Assembly: GCA_029862975.1 (NCBI GenBank) | Contig: JAOTWP010000006.1 | Location: forward strand, 1 to 64,000 | Origin: Acidobacteriota bacterium | GTDB lineage: Bacteria; Acidobacteriota; Thermoanaerobaculia; Multivoradales; JAHEKO01 | DNA: 64,000 bases | Direction: 5' to 3' | Shown here: positions 15,050 to 23,300 of the stretch, piece after piece | How positions within the stretch are numbered: position 1 is the first letter of the stretch | Layout of the letters: each line of letters begins with the position of its first letter | The notes under the pieces: model-generated | Told to the model about the DNA's origin: nothing | The model's input: only the letters and a program-made list of their open reading frames with translations | The model's database searches: none | Made by a program: the position numbers and the translations under genes

Positions 15050-16726
15050 CTAGGCGCGGCTCTCGAGGAGGGCCACGACCTCGTCGCGGTGGGAGTGGAC
15101 GATGAGCAGCACCAGGTCCCCCGGTTCCGCCCAGGCGAGGGCGGCGCGGGTGGTGTCGAGCTCGTCGCCGGTATGGGCGAGGTGCTCGTCGCCGGCGCCG
15201 AGGCGGCGCAGCTCGGCTTCGAGAATGGCCGCGACCTCGCCTTCTTCGCGGCCCCGCAGGTAGTCGCTCATCGACTTGATCAGGATGCGGTCGGGGCGGG
15301 CGCGCCAGGTCGCGGCCGCGAGGTCGCGAATGGCATCGTCGTCGCGGTCGCCGGCCTGGCCGATCGTCACGAGGCGCCTTCTCGCCGGCAGCGCCGCGGC
15401 CATCTCGAGCAACGCTTCCACCCCGTGCGGGTTGTGGGCGAAGTCGAGGAAGATCCGCGCCCCGCCGACGTCGAACTCGTTGAGGCGGCCCGGGTTGCTC
15501 TCCGTGCTGCTCTCGAACCGGCGCAGCCCCTCGCCGATGGCCCGGGCGCCCAGCCCGAGCCGGCTCGCGACGCCGACGGCGGCCAGCGCGTTGGCGACGT
15601 TGTGCCGCGCCGCGCCGCCGAGCGCGACGGGAACGTCGGCGACCTCCGCCAGCGCCACCTTGCGGCCCTCCTCCACGAGCACGAGGCGGCCGCGCTCGAA
15701 GAGGCACCCGGAGCCGCCGGCCGCGACGTGGGCGGCCACGAAGGGATTCGCGCCCTCGAGCGTGAACCAGGTGATCGGGAGCGCCTGCCGCTCGCCGTGG
15801 CGCCGTACGACGGGATCGTCGGCGTTGAGGACGAGGTGGCGCGCCGCCCGGGCGACGACGAACTTGCACTCCGCGAGAGCGTCCAGATCGTGCACCCCGA
15901 ACTCGCCGAGGTGGTCGGCAGCGACGTTCGTCACCGCCGCGACGTCCGTGCGCGCCAGGGCCAGGCCGCGGCGCAGCATGCCGCCGCGAGCGGTCTCCAG
16001 GACCGCGCACTCCACGCGGCGATCGCGCAGCACCCGGCGGGCGCCCCCCGGTCCCGAGTAGTCGCCGCGATCGAGGACGGCGTCGCCCGCCGCGATCCAG
16101 TCGGTCGAGGTGACGCCGGGGACGAGGCCGGCGGAGCGGATCATCGCCGCCACCAGCCGCACCGTCGTCGTCTTGCCGTTGGTGCCCGTCACCTGGGCCA
16201 CCGGGACGTCGCGGACCGCCTCCCAGGCGACGTCGTCCGGGTCCGGCAGCTGCCCCGCCGGCCAGGCGCGCGAGCCGGCGCCGAGGCCGATCGAGACCCG
16301 ATCGTCGTCCCACAGAAAGGCCACCCCGCGCCGCGCCGCCGCGGCCTCGAGTGCCGGCAGCGCCGGATCGGCCTCGGCGGCGATGGCGGCCCGCAGGCGC
16401 GCCGCCGCCGGGGCGAGGTCGGGCGGCGCCCCGCCCGCGAGCTCGAGCGCGGCGGCCTCCCACGCCCACTCGTTGACCTCCGTGGCGGCATAGAGCGCGT
16501 CGATGGGCGCCAGGAAGGCGAGGCTCAGGCCGCCGGGAAAGACCCGGTGGGAGAGCGCCGCGCCGCCCCAGCCCACGGCCTCCAGGATCCGCCCGGCCTG
16601 GCGCTCCCAGGCCGCCACGGCCGCCGCGGCGTCCTCGCCGGCGCCGACGACGAGATCGAGCAGCGCCGCCGGCCCCGCGGTGACGAGGTTGGGGCCGGTG
16701 AGGCGCCGCGAGTCTCGGACCTCCAT
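15050..16726 (-). CDS. Stand-alone Mur-ligase-like protein in cyanophycin operon
   Basis: This 558-residue protein starts at ATG 16726, twelve bases after the cphA stop. Residues 1-170 have no recognised fold. The rest is a Mur ligase: P-loop VTGTNGKTTTVRL at about 177-189, VLETARGGMLRRG, TNVAADHLGEFG, NADDP, and FDFAHNPHG-type region IFLDFAHNPHG near 425. These motifs match the C-terminal Mur half of cyanophycin synthetase more closely than MurE (same ARGG and AADHLG signatures), but the ATP-grasp half is missing. It probably adds an amino acid or modifies an end of the polymer or its precursor using ATP; the substrate is unknown. Clustering behind cphB-cphA is the main functional clue. Confidence 0.85.
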   Translation of the reverse strand: MEVRDSRRLTGPNLVTAGPAALLDLVVGAGEDAAAAVAAWERQAGRILEAVGWGGAALSHRVFPGGLSLAFLAPIDALYAATEVNEWAWEAAALELAGGAPPDLAPAAARLRAAIAAEADPALPALEAAAARRGVAFLWDDDRVSIGLGAGSRAWPAGQLPDPDDVAWEAVRDVPVAQVTGTNGKTTTVRLVAAMIRSAGLVPGVTSTDWIAAGDAVLDRGDYSGPGGARRVLRDRRVECAVLETARGGMLRRGLALARTDVAAVTNVAADHLGEFGVHDLDALAECKFVVARAARHLVLNADDPVVRRHGERQALPITWFTLEGANPFVAAHVAAGGSGCLFERGRLVLVEEGRKVALAEVADVPVALGGAARHNVANALAAVGVASRLGLGARAIGEGLRRFESSTESNPGRLNEFDVGGARIFLDFAHNPHGVEALLEMAAALPARRRLVTIGQAGDRDDDAIRDLAAATWRARPDRILIKSMSDYLRGREEGEVAAILEAELRRLGAGDEHLAHTGDELDTTRAALAWAEPGDLVLLIVHSHRDEVVALLESRA

Positions 16727-16737
16727 CCCCGGGCGGC

Positions 16738-19530
16738 CTAGTCGCCCTCTTCGTCGCGAGCCAGCCGCACGCCGCGCTCGTCGCGCACCAGCCGCTCCGG
16801 CGGCAGGCTCTCGAGCTCCGGCAGCTCGACCGCCGGAAGGACGGCGCGAGCCTCGCGGACCGGCTCGACGGCCGGGCTCTCGAGCTCCGGGGAGAACGTC
16901 GTGATCTGCCTCCACGAGCGGTTGATGTCGTCGCCCATGACGAGCAGCAGATCGCCGGCCCGGGCGGCCGAGAGCGCGGTGAAGATCGCCTCCTGCTCGT
17001 CGGGGACGACGGCGATCGCATCGGCGGCGACCCCGGCGCCCAGGAGCCCGTCGCGCAGCAGCGCCGGCACCTCGCCGGGCGCGCGGCCGCGCAGGTTGTC
17101 GTCGCGCCGGCAGACGTAGCGGTCGAAGTGGCCGGCGCAGAGCTCGGCGATCGCCCGGATGTCCTCGTCCCGCCGATCGCCCGGCGCGGCCAGCACGCAG
17201 ATCCGGCGGCCGGCGGCGTCGAGGCTGTCGATGAGCCGCACGATCGCCGCGACGGCGTGCGGGTTGTGGGCGTAGTCGAGCACCACCTTGAAGGGGTGCT
17301 CGTCGTAGACGTTGAGCCGGCCCGGCGCCTGGAAGAAGGTGTTGTCGAAGGTCCTGAGCCCCTGGCGGATGTCGTCGAGGCCGACGCCCATGCTGTAGGC
17401 GATCGCCGCCGCGGCCATGGCGTTCTGTACGTTGTGCAGCGCCTTGCCCTCGAGCGTCGCCGGGATGAGGTGCGTCCAGAGCAGGGGGATGTGCTTGCCC
17501 TGGTCGTAGATCGTGATCATGTGGCCGTTGATGCCCTCTTCGAGCACCACGGCGCGGCCGTCGGCCGCGATGTGCTCGCGCACCAGCGGGTGGCGGGTGT
17601 TCATCGTCAGATAGCAGACGCGCTCGGCCTCGGAGTAGTCCGCCATCTTCAGGCAGTGCGGGTCGTCCGCGTTGAGGACGGCCGTGTCCCTGGCCACCTC
17701 GACCACGACCCGCTTGACCCGCGCCAGATCCTCGACGGTGTCGATCCCGCGCAGGCCCAGGTGATCGGCCGCCACGTTGAGCACCGCCCCGACGTTGCAG
17801 CGCCGGTAGCCCATGCCGGCCCGCAGCAGCCCGCCGCGCGCCGTCTCGAGCACCGCCACCTCCACCGCCCGGTCGCGCAGGACCATCCGCGCCGCCGTCG
17901 GGCCCGTCATGTCTCCCGGCACGGTGAGATGGCCGTCGATGTAGACGCCGTCCGAGGTCGTCAGCCCCACCGTGCGGCCGGCCAGCTTCTGGATGTGCGC
18001 CACCATCCGGCTGGTCGTGGTCTTGCCGTTGGTGCCGGTGATCGCGGCGATGGGGATCCGGCTCGGCGCCCCCGGGGGGAACAGCATGTCCATGACCGGC
18101 CCGGCCACGTCTCGCGGCCGGCCCTCGCTCGGCGCGACGTGCATGCGGAACCCCGGGGCCGCGTTGACCTCGCAGATCGCCCCGCCCGTGGCGTGGAACG
18201 AGCGCGCGATGTCCGTCGTCAGGAAGTCGATGCCGGCTACGTCCAGCCCGATGGCCCGGGCGGCGCGGGTCGCCATCTCCCGGTTGTCGGGGTGCACCTC
18301 GTCCGTGACGTCGACCGCCGTGCCCCCCGTCGAGAGGTTCGCCGTCGACCGCAGGTAGACCACCTCGCCGGCCGGGGGCACGCTCTCTCGGGTGTAGCCC
18401 CGCAGCGAGAGCAGGCGCTCCGCCTGGCGGTCGAACTCGAGGCGGGTCAGCACCTTCGCGTGTCCGATGCCGCGCCGCGGATCGGAGTTGACGATCTCCA
18501 CCAGCTGCTCGACGGTGCGCTCGCCGTCACCGACGACGTGGCCCGGCACCCGCTTGGACGCCGCGACGAGCTGGCCGTCGATCACCAGCAGGCGATGGTC
18601 GAAGCCCTCGATGTAGCTCTCGACGAGCACCGTCTCGGAGTGCTGGCGGGCGCTCCCGTAGGCGGTGGCGATCGCCTCGGGGTCCGACAGGTCGATCGAC
18701 ACGCCGCGGCCGTGGTTGGCGTCGAGCGGCTTGACGACCACCGGGTAGCCGATCCGCTCGGCCTCGGCGACGGCCTCCGCGGCACTGTAGACGAGGTGCT
18801 GGCGGGGCACCGGCAGGCCGAGGTCGCCGAGAATCTTGTTCGTCTCTTCCTTGTCGGAGGCCAGCTCCACGGCGATGTGCCGGGTCTCGTCGGTCACGGT
18901 CGCCTGGATCCGCTTGCCGTACCTGCCGTGGCCGAACTGCACGAGGCTGTAGCGGTTGAGCCGCAGCCACGGGATGTCGCGCTCCTCGGCGGCGGCCACG
19001 AGCGACGCGGTGCTGGGACCGAGCGCCCGGCGCTGGGCGGCGCGGATGAAGGCGTCGCGCTCCTCCTCCCACTCGAAGCGGCGCTCGCGCACGGCGCGCG
19101 GCTGGAGCTCCTCAGGCAGCAGCCGCTCGAGGAGCTCGATCGCCAGGTCGCCGGCCTCCAGCCCCACGCGCTCCTGGACGTACTGATAGACGACGTCGTA
19201 CTGCCGCGGCTCGCCGTTGCTGCGCGTCTTGCCGAACGTGACCCGCGAGCCGGCCAGGTTCTGGACCTCGATCGCCGCGTGCTCCAGGATGTGGCCCATC
19301 CAGGTCCCGTCGTCCTCCGTGAGCCGGCGCACGAAGCCGCCGGGCTCGCGATAGGAGCAGCCGTGCTCGCGCAGCCCCGGCAGGGCCGCCAGCAGGCCGT
19401 CGAGGAACGCCGGGCCGAGCCGGGTGCTGGGCCAGTCCTCGAGCTCTTCGAGATCGAGGGTCAGGCGGATGACCGGGAAATGCGCGTACAGGCTGGGGCC
19501 GAGGTAGACCGCTCGCTCGAGCACCTTCAC
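16738..19530 (-). CDS. cphA: Cyanophycin synthetase
   Basis: This 930-residue CphA polymerises arginine onto a poly-aspartate backbone with ATP, making the storage granule cyanophycin. The N-terminal domain (residues 1-160) carries HILEHAAIEVQNLAG. The ATP-grasp domain (about 210-480) has VVVKPLDANHGRGVSIDL and ICEVNAAPGFRMHVAPSEG. The Mur-ligase domain follows from ITGTNGKTTTSRM near residue 497, with VLETARGGLLRAG and LDYAHNPHAV. Start GTG 19530 overlaps the cyanophycinase stop (GTGA). The C-terminus extends about 50 residues beyond the usual end in an acidic, Pro/Glu-rich tail. Synthesis and degradation genes sharing one operon suggest nitrogen-storage turnover. Confidence 0.96.
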   Translation of the reverse strand: MKVLERAVYLGPSLYAHFPVIRLTLDLEELEDWPSTRLGPAFLDGLLAALPGLREHGCSYREPGGFVRRLTEDDGTWMGHILEHAAIEVQNLAGSRVTFGKTRSNGEPRQYDVVYQYVQERVGLEAGDLAIELLERLLPEELQPRAVRERRFEWEEERDAFIRAAQRRALGPSTASLVAAAEERDIPWLRLNRYSLVQFGHGRYGKRIQATVTDETRHIAVELASDKEETNKILGDLGLPVPRQHLVYSAAEAVAEAERIGYPVVVKPLDANHGRGVSIDLSDPEAIATAYGSARQHSETVLVESYIEGFDHRLLVIDGQLVAASKRVPGHVVGDGERTVEQLVEIVNSDPRRGIGHAKVLTRLEFDRQAERLLSLRGYTRESVPPAGEVVYLRSTANLSTGGTAVDVTDEVHPDNREMATRAARAIGLDVAGIDFLTTDIARSFHATGGAICEVNAAPGFRMHVAPSEGRPRDVAGPVMDMLFPPGAPSRIPIAAITGTNGKTTTSRMVAHIQKLAGRTVGLTTSDGVYIDGHLTVPGDMTGPTAARMVLRDRAVEVAVLETARGGLLRAGMGYRRCNVGAVLNVAADHLGLRGIDTVEDLARVKRVVVEVARDTAVLNADDPHCLKMADYSEAERVCYLTMNTRHPLVREHIAADGRAVVLEEGINGHMITIYDQGKHIPLLWTHLIPATLEGKALHNVQNAMAAAAIAYSMGVGLDDIRQGLRTFDNTFFQAPGRLNVYDEHPFKVVLDYAHNPHAVAAIVRLIDSLDAAGRRICVLAAPGDRRDEDIRAIAELCAGHFDRYVCRRDDNLRGRAPGEVPALLRDGLLGAGVAADAIAVVPDEQEAIFTALSAARAGDLLLVMGDDINRSWRQITTFSPELESPAVEPVREARAVLPAVELPELESLPPERLVRDERGVRLARDEEGD

Positions 19531-20351
19531 GACGCGGCCGTCTCCCGGGCCTGCGCCGGCGGCGTCGCCCGGCGGGCGCCGATGTCGTAGGCCGCGCCCT
19601 CGGTCAGGATGTGCAGCCGGACGTCGAGCACGCAGACCGCGTCGTCCTGCCGGGCCGAGTCCATGGACGAGAACGCGAGCTCCGAGGGGTCGACGATCGT
19701 GATCGCGCCGCTGCCGTGGACGACCAGCCGGTCGTGCGGGTCGATGAAGGCCGCCGTGTCCTCGTCGAGCCCGATCCCGATGGGCCGCGGGTTGTAGGCC
19801 AGCGCCGTCAGCAGCCGTCCCAGGCGGTCGCGCTGCCGGAAGTGCTGGTCGATGATCGCCGTGTGGGTCAGGCCGAGCCCCGGCGCCAGCGTCACCATGT
19901 GGGCGCGGGGGGTCGAGCCCTCCTCGCCGAAGGCGATCATGTGCTCGGAGAGAAACGCCGCGCCGGCCGAGGTGCCGGCGACGTGCAGGCCGTCCTCGGC
20001 GTTGCGCCGCCGGAGCATGTCGGCCACCTGCGTGCCGCCGATCGTCGTCGACAGCTTGAGCTGGTTGCCGCCCGTCAGGAACACGCCGTCGGCGCGCTCG
20101 AGCCGGCGCAGGAACCGCCGATCGCCGCAGTCACGGCGATCGTAGATGGGCAGCGAGCGCGCCGCCCCGGCCCCGAGGCCGCGAAAGACGCGCTCGTAGC
20201 CGTTCCCCGTCCGGCGCTCGCTCGACGCCGTGGGGATGATCGCGATCCGCGCCTCGGGCCCGCCGCACACCGCGACGAACCGCTCGAGGATCGCCGGATC
20301 GCGCAGCCGCTCCTCGGCGCCGCCGATCGGAATGATGTAGCCACGACCCAT
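19527..20351 (-). CDS. cphB: Cyanophycinase
   Basis: This 274-residue S51-family serine peptidase degrades cyanophycin to beta-Asp-Arg dipeptides in the cytosol. Visible motifs are IIPIGGAEERL at the start, IPTASSE, FLTGGNQLKL, and the nucleophile elbow GTSAGAAFLSE near residue 126, followed by GLGLTHTAIIDQHFRQRDRLGRL and GIGLDEDTA. Start ATG 20351 is preceded by GGAGAGGGG. It is the first gene of cphB-cphA-Mur ligase, all overlapping or within 12 bases. An upstream TAGAAT (20413-20408, minus) may be the -10 box. Confidence 0.94.
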   Translation of the reverse strand: MGRGYIIPIGGAEERLRDPAILERFVAVCGGPEARIAIIPTASSERRTGNGYERVFRGLGAGAARSLPIYDRRDCGDRRFLRRLERADGVFLTGGNQLKLSTTIGGTQVADMLRRRNAEDGLHVAGTSAGAAFLSEHMIAFGEEGSTPRAHMVTLAPGLGLTHTAIIDQHFRQRDRLGRLLTALAYNPRPIGIGLDEDTAAFIDPHDRLVVHGSGAITIVDPSELAFSSMDSARQDDAVCVLDVRLHILTEGAAYDIGARRATPPAQARETAAS

Positions 20352-20407
20352 CCTCGAGCCCCTCTCCTTGCCCCCAACCACCGCGCCGCACCGCCCGCCA
20401 GATTTCC

Positions 20408-20413
20408 ATTCTA
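20408..20413 (-). promoter_or_regulatory. Possible -10 box of the cphB-cphA operon
   Basis: TAGAAT on the minus strand, in the context GGCTAGAATGG, lies 57 bases before the cyanophycinase start. The same hexamer appears before brnT. No good -35 element is seen at 16-18 bases upstream, so this is a weak call. The rest of the divergent interval 20352-20628 shows no other recognisable element. Confidence 0.3.
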
Positions 20414-20628
20414 GCCTGCACGAATCGTGACGCCGCGAGCCGCTGGTCAAGAGTCTTCCGGCCGCCGTCTCAACGGCCCCCTGCGCCTGGGCGCGGATCG
20501 GCGAAGCGGGGGTCGGCAACGAAGCCGGCGTGCAGCGCGTCGCTGCTCTTCGCCCCCGCCGCGCCGAGCGCCAGTTCCCGGCGGCGCTCTCCGGTAGACT
20601 CGGCCACAGTCCCTTCGTCGAGAGCCCG

Positions 20629-23133
20629 ATGCGCGCGCCCCACCTCGTAGCTCCGTGTCTCGTCGCCTGCTGTCTGGCGGCGTGCGGGCCGCGGGCCGGC
20701 TCGGGACCGGAGGCGCTCGCCGCGCCGGTCGTGCACCTGACCGAGCATCTGGCGCGGGCGACCGCCGTGAGCGGCGGCGCGCCGATGGCGGCGCGCCAGC
20801 AGCGCCGCTGGAGCTTCCACGAGCCGCAGCCCGCCTGGCGGCCGCTGTCGGCCGACCGGGTCCCGTGGCTGGCCGAGGTCCGCGCCGAGCCGGTGGACCG
20901 CGGCCTCCGGCTGGACCTCTCCCCGCCGCCGGCGCAGCGCACGATGCTGCTGATCGGCGGGCTCGAGATCGCCTTCGAGGAAGGGCTGCGGCTCGCCGAC
21001 TGGGACGCGCTGCTCGTGCGCGCCCGGTCGCGCCACGAGTTCGCCGGGATCACGGCCGCGCACAACCTCGAGGCCGAGGGCGCCCTGCCGACGGATCTCT
21101 TCTTCTTCTTCTCGACCGACGAAGCGCCGCCGGTGTTCAGCGACGGCTCCGAGCAGACTTACGCCATCCCGCTGCGGCCCAGCGAGAGCGAGGACCCGGA
21201 GGCCGTGCTCTCGAGCCTCGGCGTGGTGCTCGCCACCGTGAATCCAGGCGCGATCGAGATCCTGTCGATCGAGCTCGTGCCGCGGGGCGCGGCGTTTCTC
21301 GACGACCTCGGAAGCCGCCACGTCGCCCGCGGGGGCGAGTCGCGCGAGACGCTCTTCGTCCACGCGCCGGCGTCCGTCTCCTACCCGCTGCGGGTGCCGG
21401 CCGCGGGCCGGCTCGACGTCGGGCTGGCCGTCGAGCCCGGGCAGGCCGTTACCTACCAGGTGACGGTCGCGACCGCCGGCGGCGCGCCCGAGACGGTCTT
21501 CGAGGAGCGGCTCGACGAAGCGGCCTCCTGGAACCAGCGCTCGATCGACCTGGCGGCGTTCGCCGGCCGCGACGTGGAGCTGACGCTCGGCGCCGTGAGC
21601 CGCGAGCCCGGGGCCGTCGGGCTGTGGGGTGCCCCGGTCGTCTCCGGCGGCGGCGCCGGCGAGCGCCCCAACGTCGTCTTCTACGTCATCGACGGCGGCG
21701 GCGCCGACCAGATGAGCCTCTACGGCTACGACCGCCCGACGACGCCGCTGCTCGAGGAGCTGGGCCGGCGGGGCGCGAATTTCGAGCGCGCCTTCTCCAA
21801 CGCCACGTGGACGCAGCCCTCGACCGTCTCCTTCATGACCTCGCTCCACCACAGCGTCCTCGGCGGGCTGCGCCGCGGCATCCACTCGACCCCCATCCCC
21901 GTGGCAGCCACGCCGATGGCCGAGCACATGCGCCGCGGCGGCTACCAGACGGCCTCCTTCTCGGCGAACCCGAACTCGGGCCGGATCATCGGCCTGGAGC
22001 GCGGCGTCGACGTCCTGCGCGACAGCGTCGCCGCGGACCACTCCTCCTCGTCGGTCGAGCTGCACGACCGCTTCCGAGACTGGCGGCGGAGCTATCCCGG
22101 AGCGCCGTTCTGGGTCCACTTCCAGACGACGGACGTCCACGAGCCCAACCATCCGCCGCCGCCGTTCGCGGGCCGCTTCGCGACGGCCGCCGCGGGCGAG
22201 CAGCTGGTGGCATGGGACCGGCAGGTGTTCAACGCCGCCGGAACGCTCTTCGGCCGCACGAGCATCATGAACTTCTACGACGTCGCCCTGGAGCGCACCG
22301 GGATCCCCCGGCAGGAGTACTTCGGCGCCCGCCGCGACCTCTACGACGAGACGATGACCCACCAGGACCATCAGCTGGCGCGGCTCGTCGAGCAGCTCGA
22401 GGCGGCCGGCGAATGGGAGAACACGCTGCTCGTCATCGGGTCCGACCACGGCCACCCGGCGGGGTCCTTCGCCCGCTGGGGGCGCGGCCTCTTCGACCCC
22501 CAGCCCGAGCCCTGGCAGGGGGCGCTCTTCGACGCCTATTCCTCGCGGGTGCCGCTCGTCTTCATCTGGCCGGGGCACATCGCCCCCGGCCAGCGCTTCG
22601 ACCAGGCCGTGTCGATGATCGACGTGCTGCCCACGATCCTCGACCTCGTGGGGCTGCCCCCGCCCGAGACGCTGCAGGGGCGGTCGCTCGCGCCGCTGCT
22701 CACCACCGGTACCCAGGAGGAGAGGCCGGTGATCTTCGACGAGTTCCGGATCGACGAGGCGACCGGCGAGCGGATCGGCAACCTCGAGATCGTCGACGGC
22801 CGCTGGGGCGCGTCGCTCGAGATCGGCCCCCAGCCCGCGGGGTCGGAGCCCGATCGCGGCCGCCACGCCGTGCCGGCGGGCGGTCGCTGGGGCTCCGTCC
22901 ACCCCTATTTCGAGGGCGCTCCGCGGCTGCTTCTCTACGATCTCGCGGCCGACCCCTTCGCGCGGCGCGCCGTCAACGACGAGCACCCCGACCTCGTCGC
23001 GAAGTACCGCGCGGCCCTTCTCGAGCAGTGGGCGGCGCACCAGGCTCTGGCCTCGCGGTTCACCGAAGCGAACGAGGTGGCGCTCACCCCCGAGCAGCTC
23101 CGGCAGCTCCGCGCGCTGGGCTACATCCAATAG
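20629..23133 (+). CDS. Exported sulfatase/alkaline-phosphatase-superfamily lipoprotein
   Basis: This 834-residue protein has a lipoprotein signal (MRAPHLVAPCLVACCLAAC, lipobox LAAC, Cys at residue 19). Residues 30-345 form a beta-rich N-terminal region. The sulfatase-fold domain runs from about 345 to 700: NVVFYVIDGGGADQMSLYGY (metal Asp), WTQPSTVSFMTSLHH near 394, VIGSDHGHPAGSF with the DHG metal ligands, and SMIDVLPTILDLVG. At the formylglycine position there is Thr (T-Q-P) instead of Cys or Ser of CxPxR sulfatases, as in LtaS-type phosphotransferases, so a phosphatase or phosphotransferase activity is more likely. The end LTPEQLRQLRALGYI is common in exported sulfatase-like proteins of this type. 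Confidence 0.87.
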   Translation: MRAPHLVAPCLVACCLAACGPRAGSGPEALAAPVVHLTEHLARATAVSGGAPMAARQQRRWSFHEPQPAWRPLSADRVPWLAEVRAEPVDRGLRLDLSPPPAQRTMLLIGGLEIAFEEGLRLADWDALLVRARSRHEFAGITAAHNLEAEGALPTDLFFFFSTDEAPPVFSDGSEQTYAIPLRPSESEDPEAVLSSLGVVLATVNPGAIEILSIELVPRGAAFLDDLGSRHVARGGESRETLFVHAPASVSYPLRVPAAGRLDVGLAVEPGQAVTYQVTVATAGGAPETVFEERLDEAASWNQRSIDLAAFAGRDVELTLGAVSREPGAVGLWGAPVVSGGGAGERPNVVFYVIDGGGADQMSLYGYDRPTTPLLEELGRRGANFERAFSNATWTQPSTVSFMTSLHHSVLGGLRRGIHSTPIPVAATPMAEHMRRGGYQTASFSANPNSGRIIGLERGVDVLRDSVAADHSSSSVELHDRFRDWRRSYPGAPFWVHFQTTDVHEPNHPPPPFAGRFATAAAGEQLVAWDRQVFNAAGTLFGRTSIMNFYDVALERTGIPRQEYFGARRDLYDETMTHQDHQLARLVEQLEAAGEWENTLLVIGSDHGHPAGSFARWGRGLFDPQPEPWQGALFDAYSSRVPLVFIWPGHIAPGQRFDQAVSMIDVLPTILDLVGLPPPETLQGRSLAPLLTTGTQEERPVIFDEFRIDEATGERIGNLEIVDGRWGASLEIGPQPAGSEPDRGRHAVPAGGRWGSVHPYFEGAPRLLLYDLAADPFARRAVNDEHPDLVAKYRAALLEQWAAHQALASRFTEANEVALTPEQLRQLRALGYIQ

Positions 23134-23300
23134 CGGCGGCCGTCCCGCGTCGCGCCCGGGAGAGCGCCGGAGCCCGCCGGTCGATCCTCGAGAGCCCGCC
23201 GAAGCCGGACGGCGAGGTCCTTTCTGCTACTCTGTGCGGCCCGATCGAACTGCGAAACGAGACGCCGCCCGCCGGGGCGGCCCGGCCGGAGGAGCCCCCC

